A stretch of DNA of 39,009 nucleotides from the NCBI GenBank assembly GCA_025455015.1, contig JALONI010000019.1, forward strand, positions 1 through 39,009, read 5' to 3'. The notes beneath the pieces are model-generated. The model did no database searches, had not been told where the DNA came from, and saw only the letters and a list, made by a program, of their open reading frames with translations. This stretch comes from Cyclobacteriaceae bacterium (GTDB lineage Bacteria; Bacteroidota; Bacteroidia; Cytophagales; Cyclobacteriaceae). A program made the position numbers and the translations under genes. This document shows positions 34,451 through 39,009 of the stretch, one piece after another (within the stretch, counting starts at the first letter, position 1; each line of letters starts with the position of its first letter).

Positions 34451-35053
34451 TTATCTGAAATTGAGCATAAAGATGTACAAATATATCCAAAGTACGCCCA
34501 AAAAATGCCAATAAGTGACGCACATTTCGATCTGATTGAGGCTGCGGGAATGCACCTTGAAACGGAAGACAGCCACCAGCACGATGCCCAAAAAGACAAT
34601 GGCACTGACCAAGTGAAGGCCGTGCAAACCCGTGAGCAGATAGACAAACGACTCAGAGGTATTGCCCCCCGCAAAATACACCCCTTCCGTGACCAGTTTG
34701 CCCCAGCCCAGCACTTGCCCTATCAAAAAAATAACACCCAATACCGAGGTTGCCACCACCAACCATTTGGTGGTGTCGAGATTGTCTTTTTTGGCGGCCC
34801 AATACGCCCCCTGCATGGTAATGCTGCTCAGCACCACGGCCAGGGTAGAATACACGAAAATGCCGGGCAAGTCAAATTCGCGCCAGCTGCCGTCTGCCCG
34901 CTTTACAATGTAGGCCGAGGTGAGCGCAGCAAACAACATGACCACCGTAGCGATAAACAACCACAGGGCAAACTTCTTGGGGTTCATGGCCAGCGGCTTG
35001 CGCGGCTCTTCTACAATGCGAAAATCTGTCGACACCGTCTTCTCCATATCCAT
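34451..35053 (-). CDS. Cytochrome c oxidase subunit III (first copy)
   Basis: The 200-residue product has five membrane helices and the subunit III signature (LTGLHGLHLVSAIVFLG ... CVTYWHFLGVLWIYLYIFM). It is the shorter of two adjacent subunit III-type genes, an arrangement common in Bacteroidota oxidase loci. The ATG at 35053 is used; a GTG immediately before and an ATG two codons later are also possible. It starts 4 bases after the ctaB stop. Confidence 0.92.
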   Translation of the reverse strand: MDMEKTVSTDFRIVEEPRKPLAMNPKKFALWLFIATVVMLFAALTSAYIVKRADGSWREFDLPGIFVYSTLAVVLSSITMQGAYWAAKKDNLDTTKWLVVATSVLGVIFLIGQVLGWGKLVTEGVYFAGGNTSESFVYLLTGLHGLHLVSAIVFLGIVLVAVFRFKVHSRSLNQIEMCVTYWHFLGVLWIYLYIFMLNFR

Positions 35054-35057
35054 CACA

Positions 35058-35945
35058 TTAAATTTTGTCTAACAAATAGGCAATCTGCACCACCGGCAGG
35101 TACACGAACGACCCAAACATGATGCGCAGGGCCGACTGCCGACTGCCCGTTTTCATGAGCGAGAAAGTTTGCGCCAAAAAGGCCACCCCACACACGGTGG
35201 CAATCAATGCCGAAACGGTGCCGGTGATGCCGAAGGTGGAGGGCAGAAGTCCCAAGGGAATCAGAAACAGCGTGTAGATCATGATCTGAATGGCGGTGTT
35301 CAGATCGCGCCCACCGCCCGAAGGCAGCAGCTTGAATCCGGCTTTTTTGTAGTCTTCATCGGCTACCCAGGCGATGGCCCAAAAGTGCGGAAACTGCCAG
35401 ATGAATTGAATACCAAACACAATCAGGGCCTCGTAGGTGATGGTGCCAGTGGCGGCAATCCAACCCAACAAAGGCGGCAATGCCCCGGGTATTGCGCCTA
35501 CAAAAACGGCAATCGGGCCCACCCGCTTCAAGGGCGTGTACACGAAGCTGTACAGCACCATAGACAGCAGCGACAACGCCACGGTGAGGGGATTGGAAAC
35601 CCACCACAAAATGGCGGTGCTGAGTGCCATGCAACCGAAGGCAAACGCCCACGCCTCCGTCACGCTGACGCGCTGCGTTGGCAGCGGCCGCAGGTGCGTA
35701 CGCGACATGAGTTTGTCCAGGTCGCGCTCCAGAATTTGGTTGATGGTGACCGAAGCCCCCGACATCAGGAAGCCCCCGAACGTGAGCCATGCCAGGGTAC
35801 CCCACGGGGTGGTTCCAGCTGTGGCCAGGCCGTACCCGAAGGCACAGGAGAAAGCCACGAGCAACGACAACCGCACCTTCAGCAATTCCACGAGGGCTTT
35901 TGCTTTGGCCGAGAAATCGAGGCTGGCTTCGGAAGCAGTGATCAT
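35058..35945 (-). CDS. ctaB: Protoheme IX farnesyltransferase (heme O synthase)
   Basis: CtaB adds farnesyl to heme b, giving heme o, the precursor of heme a. The 295-residue UbiA-type membrane protein has the first Asp motif NQILERDLDKLMSRT, RTHLRPLPTQRV and the second motif ADEDYKKAGFKLLP, and about nine membrane helices. The ATG at 35945 (MITASEAS) is used; the longer frame would run into ctaA. It follows ctaA by 17 bases and works directly before CtaA in the pathway. Confidence 0.95.
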   Translation of the reverse strand: MITASEASLDFSAKAKALVELLKVRLSLLVAFSCAFGYGLATAGTTPWGTLAWLTFGGFLMSGASVTINQILERDLDKLMSRTHLRPLPTQRVSVTEAWAFAFGCMALSTAILWWVSNPLTVALSLLSMVLYSFVYTPLKRVGPIAVFVGAIPGALPPLLGWIAATGTITYEALIVFGIQFIWQFPHFWAIAWVADEDYKKAGFKLLPSGGGRDLNTAIQIMIYTLFLIPLGLLPSTFGITGTVSALIATVCGVAFLAQTFSLMKTGSRQSALRIMFGSFVYLPVVQIAYLLDKI

Positions 35946-35962
35946 GATTGTTTTCCTTTCGC

Positions 35963-37000
35963 TTATGGTAACACCGCGGTGGCTTTTGTGTTCAGCCGCA
36001 AAAACAAGTGCCACTGCCAACCAAACGTAAGTGCCCCGAGCAACAAGTGAACAGGCTGAATGGCGGCCGGCACATCAAAATAAGCCATGACCACGCCCGT
36101 TAACATGTTGCACAAAAGTAACACCGCCAGCCCACCCGTTAAAGGCCTGAGCGCGGTACTTTTCCACAACGCCAAAAACACCGGCACGTGTATCAACATG
36201 ACCGACCAGGAAAACGAGCGATGGATCAAAAAATCAGCCCAAACAGCTGATATCCAATCATTTCTGGGTAATAGGCGCGAGGCCACCACATCGATCTGCT
36301 CGCGTACCCGGGTACCCAAAAATACCTGTATCAGGAGCAAAATCATCGCGAGCGCCAACAGCCATCGCCAGCGCGCCTCCACCCCGGTTTTTACCACCCC
36401 CTGAAGGCCCTGTACATAGCTGAACAGGTATACCAACAGGCCTACGATAAACAAGGCTACAAACATGTGCACAGATATCGTCCAGGTAGTCAGGTTGGTG
36501 GATACGACAATGGATCCAAACCACCCCTGGACAATGACCGCAACCAACGTGAGGCCCGACAGCCAAAACACGCGCGGGTAGGCATGGCGAAACTTGATAG
36601 ACTGCCAGAACAGGGCCACAATGAACAACCCAATGACCACCCCGATCACGCGGTTAACATACTCAATCCACGTTTTCACCGCATTAAAATCCGCTTCCTC
36701 TTTGATGGATGGGTCGCTGACAATTTGCCGGGCGGTTTGATCCATCCCCACCCACGAAAGGTAACGGGCAAACGTTTGATTTTTGCGCTGACGGTGTTCC
36801 GAATATTCTTCTTTGTAGTTGGTCGGCAACTGCTCCACCGAAGTGGGCGGTATCCACTGCCCAAAACATTTGGGCCAGTCCGGGCACCCCATACCTGACC
36901 CCGTGCTGCGGACGATGCCGCCCACCAGAATCAAAAAGAAAACAGCGATCAGGGTTGATAAGCAGAGCTTATAAAAACCGCTGATCGCTGTTGGTTTCAA
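35963..37000 (-). CDS. ctaA: Heme A synthase (COX15/CtaA family)
   Basis: CtaA oxidises the methyl group of heme o to give heme a. The 345-residue product has eight membrane helices, with the N-terminal motif LVGGIVRSTGSGMGCPDWPKCFG and WIEYVNRVIGVVIG with a heme-ligand region. Histidines in SVHMFVAL, LIHRSFSWSVMLIHV and PVHLLLGAL are conserved. The only start that fits is TTG at 37000: a stop lies eight codons upstream and the next in-frame ATG is at residue 37, inside the conserved motif. A long hairpin covers codons 4 to about 20. It follows coxA by 21 bases. Confidence 0.93.
   Translation of the reverse strand: MKPTAISGFYKLCLSTLIAVFFLILVGGIVRSTGSGMGCPDWPKCFGQWIPPTSVEQLPTNYKEEYSEHRQRKNQTFARYLSWVGMDQTARQIVSDPSIKEEADFNAVKTWIEYVNRVIGVVIGLFIVALFWQSIKFRHAYPRVFWLSGLTLVAVIVQGWFGSIVVSTNLTTWTISVHMFVALFIVGLLVYLFSYVQGLQGVVKTGVEARWRWLLALAMILLLIQVFLGTRVREQIDVVASRLLPRNDWISAVWADFLIHRSFSWSVMLIHVPVFLALWKSTALRPLTGGLAVLLLCNMLTGVVMAYFDVPAAIQPVHLLLGALTFGWQWHLFLRLNTKATAVLP
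36933..36992 (-). promoter_or_regulatory. Nested hairpin with U-rich tail inside the ctaA 5' coding region
   Basis: On the minus strand AACAGCGATCAG pairs perfectly with CTGATCGCTGTT (plus-strand arms 36981-36992 and 36941-36952). Inside, GGTT/AACC and ATAAGC/GCTTAT add ten more pairs around a three-base loop, with only small bulges. TTTTCTTTTT follows directly. It looks like a terminator or attenuator inside the gene. Confidence 0.7.
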
Positions 37001-37021
37001 AGAATCCGGTGCGAAAGCAAA

Positions 37022-38908
37022 TTAATGCTTGGCGCTGTTTGCCGTGATGGCCCCCGTGCCGCCCAATTCCAGCTTAATCTGCTCATTCTCCTCGGGCAAG
37101 TTTGACTCCGGTGTTTCAGAGTAGGGTATGTGCTGAGGGATGAAATCTTCTTTTGCGCCCGGCTTGCTGTAATCATACGGCCAGCGGTAAACGGTGGGGA
37201 TAGCGCCAGGCCAGTTACCGTGTCCGGGATTGCGGGGCGTGGTCCACTCCAAGGTAGTCGAGTTCCACGGGTTGGCCGGTGCAGCCTTGCCACGGAACAT
37301 GCTGTAGAAGAAGTTGAACATGAAAATCGCCTGTGCGGCCAATGTGATGATGGCAGCCACGCTCACCAACATATTCAAATCGGCAAAACCGCTGAATGTC
37401 TCAAAGTTGGTCCAGCTGTAGTACCTGCGCGGGAAACCAGCAATACCGATGTAATGCATCGGGAAAAACACCAGGTATACACCCACAAATGTCAACCAGA
37501 AGTGGATATAGCCCAGCCGGTCGTCCATCATACGGCCAAACATCTTGGGGAACCAATGGTACACCCCGGCAATCATGCCAAAGAACGAGGCGCTACCCAT
37601 CACCAGGTGAAAGTGGGCCACCACAAAGTAGGTGTCGTGCAACTGAATATCCACTGCGGAGTTGCCGAGGAAAATTCCGGTGATACCGCCCGTGAGGAAG
37701 AACGACACCAACCCAATCGAAAACAACATGGCCGGTGTGAACCGGATATTGCCTTTCCACAACGTAGTCACATAGTTAAAGATTTTCACGGCCGAAGGCA
37801 CCGCGATGATGAGCGTGAGCAGCGTAAAGATCGAACCCAGGAAAGGATTCATGCCCGTGACGAACATGTGGTGCGCCCACACAACAAACGACAGGATGGC
37901 GATGAACAGCATGGAACCCACCATCGCTTTGTATCCAAAAATAGGCTTGCGCGAATTGGTAGCAATAATCTCAGAGGTAATACCCAGCGCAGGGAGCAAT
38001 ACAATGTATACCTCCGGGTGCCCAAGGAACCAGAACAAATGCTGGAACAACACCGGACTTCCGCCTTGATTAGGCAATGCCTCCCCAGCTACATAGATGT
38101 CTGACAAATAGAAGCTCGTACCAAAACTTCTATCAAAAATCAACAGCAAGGCGGCACCAAACAAGACCGGGAACGATAACAACCCGATGATGGCCGTAAA
38201 AAAGAACGCCCAAATAGTCAACGGCATTTTAGAAAACGACATGCCCTGCGTGCGCATGTTGATGACGGTGGTGATGTAATTAATACCGCCCAACAGCGTG
38301 CTCACGATAAACAACGCCATGGATACGAGCCATAACGTCATACCCAACCCCGACCCTTGAATGGCTTGTGGCAATGCGCTCAGCGGAGGATACACCGTCC
38401 ACCCACCAGCCGCAGGGCCGGTAGATAAAAACAGCGATACAAACATGACCACGCTGGACAAGAAAAAGAACCAGTACGACAGCATGTTCATAAAGCCCGA
38501 GGCCATGTCGCGGGCGCCAATCTGCAACGGGATGAGGAAATTACTGAACGTGCCGCTCAACCCGGCCGTGAGCACAAAAAACACCATAATGGTGCCGTGC
38601 ATCGTTACCAATGCGAGGTAAAATTCCGCATCAATTTTTCCTTCGGGGGTGATCCAACCGCCCAAAATAGGGCGCAACCACTCCAGGTTGGATTCGGGGA
38701 AACCCAATTGCAGGCGGAACAACACTGACAAGGTGCCGCCAATCACGGCCCAGAAGATACCCGTGATCAGGAACTGCTTGGCAATGACTTTGTGGTCTTG
38801 GCTGAAGATATAATTTGTCCAGAAATTGCCCTCGTGATGCTCGTGCTCGTGGCTGTGATCATCGTGGTGAGCGGCTTCTACCTTTGTGTGAATATCGATT
38901 GTTGCCAT
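37022..38908 (-). CDS. coxA: Cytochrome c oxidase subunit I (aa3-type)
   Basis: Subunit I holds heme a and the heme a3-CuB centre that reduces oxygen. The 628-residue product has twelve or more membrane helices. Heme and copper ligands are visible: MHGTIMVFF, GHPEVYIVLLPALG (His and the cross-linked Tyr), WAHHMF and HDTYFVVAHFHLVMG. The N-terminus carries a His/Glu-rich tract (HHDDHSHEHEHHEG) before the first helix. It lies 12 bases after the preceding gene's stop and is followed by ctaA. Confidence 0.97.
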   Translation of the reverse strand: MATIDIHTKVEAAHHDDHSHEHEHHEGNFWTNYIFSQDHKVIAKQFLITGIFWAVIGGTLSVLFRLQLGFPESNLEWLRPILGGWITPEGKIDAEFYLALVTMHGTIMVFFVLTAGLSGTFSNFLIPLQIGARDMASGFMNMLSYWFFFLSSVVMFVSLFLSTGPAAGGWTVYPPLSALPQAIQGSGLGMTLWLVSMALFIVSTLLGGINYITTVINMRTQGMSFSKMPLTIWAFFFTAIIGLLSFPVLFGAALLLIFDRSFGTSFYLSDIYVAGEALPNQGGSPVLFQHLFWFLGHPEVYIVLLPALGITSEIIATNSRKPIFGYKAMVGSMLFIAILSFVVWAHHMFVTGMNPFLGSIFTLLTLIIAVPSAVKIFNYVTTLWKGNIRFTPAMLFSIGLVSFFLTGGITGIFLGNSAVDIQLHDTYFVVAHFHLVMGSASFFGMIAGVYHWFPKMFGRMMDDRLGYIHFWLTFVGVYLVFFPMHYIGIAGFPRRYYSWTNFETFSGFADLNMLVSVAAIITLAAQAIFMFNFFYSMFRGKAAPANPWNSTTLEWTTPRNPGHGNWPGAIPTVYRWPYDYSKPGAKEDFIPQHIPYSETPESNLPEENEQIKLELGGTGAITANSAKH

Positions 38909-38920
38909 AATAAAATGTCG

Positions 38921-39009
38921 TTAGTTTAACGTAACCGTAGGATTTGCCAATGCCGAAACCGGAACTTCCTCAATCTTTAACCCTGCCTTCAACATGGCTG
39001 CTTCTTTCA
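38921..39009 (-). CDS. 3' end of the gene upstream of coxA, probably cytochrome c oxidase subunit II
   Basis: Only the last 28 codons are in the window (..KIEEVPVSALANPTVTLN and stop). The piece carries no diagnostic motif. The call as subunit II rests on position: in Bacteroidota oxidase loci coxB directly precedes coxA. The rest lies beyond the right edge. Confidence 0.55.
   Translation of the reverse strand, partial: KEAAMLKAGLKIEEVPVSALANPTVTLN

Noticed and set aside
33656-35053. Two adjacent subunit III genes as a recent duplication
   Set aside because: The two proteins differ in length and sequence and the pair is common in this phylum, so it is an old arrangement.

Overview
This window comes from a bacterium of the phylum Bacteroidota, most likely order Cytophagales. 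The evidence is C-terminal type IX secretion (T9SS) sorting domains, several exact copies of the Bacteroidota -7 promoter element TAnnTTTG, a Bacteroidota-type omega subunit, a DUF4835/PorD-like protein, and the conserved orders bamD-rpoZ-coaBC-DUF4835-recN and coxA-ctaA-ctaB-coxC-coxC-cox4-sco-DUF420. No tRNA, rRNA, CRISPR array, insertion sequence or prophage was seen. The window is densely coded chromosomal core with a few lineage-specific genes, and no gene-free stretch exceeds about 200 bases.

Left part (1-5400): the 3' portion of a giant secreted multidomain T9SS substrate carrying a seven-repeat FG-GAP/VCBS propeller and an ASPIC/UnbV domain, followed after 11 bases by a secreted caspase-fold (C14) protein and a strong terminator. 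Next (5438-13789) come a prolyl oligopeptidase lipoprotein, pdxA, a TerB-like protein, and the lipid/translation run yceD(DUF177)-rpmF-fabH-efp-accB-accC. These supply acyl-chain initiation and malonyl-CoA together with ribosome and EF-P functions.

Middle (13915-20883, minus strand): an adaptor-permease-TolC export cluster with no ATPase gene beside it, and an ECF sigma / membrane anti-sigma / secreted unknown protein unit. Then follow a zinc-ribbon methyltransferase (+), malate dehydrogenase (-), and tilS (-) divergent from an OstA/LptA-like gene (+) across a 56-base promoter region. A small T9SS cargo protein and the bamD-rpoZ-coaBC-DUF4835-recN operon (+) come next.

Right part (31618-39009, minus strand): an aa3-type cytochrome c oxidase locus reading coxB(3' end)-coxA-ctaA-ctaB-coxC-coxC-coxD, a terminator, then a Sco-like gene, DUF420, a small CxxC membrane protein and DUF983. 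It encodes the oxidase subunits, heme A synthesis (CtaB, then CtaA) and accessory membrane proteins.

The points most worth a second look are: a long nested hairpin with a U-rich tail inside the first codons of ctaA, which also has a TTG start; a Sco-like protein that has lost the CxxxC copper motif; a CoaBC in which two of the three known CoaC catalytic residues are replaced at exactly homologous positions; an EF-P without lysine or arginine at the usual tip position; and the paired giant T9SS protein and secreted caspase.
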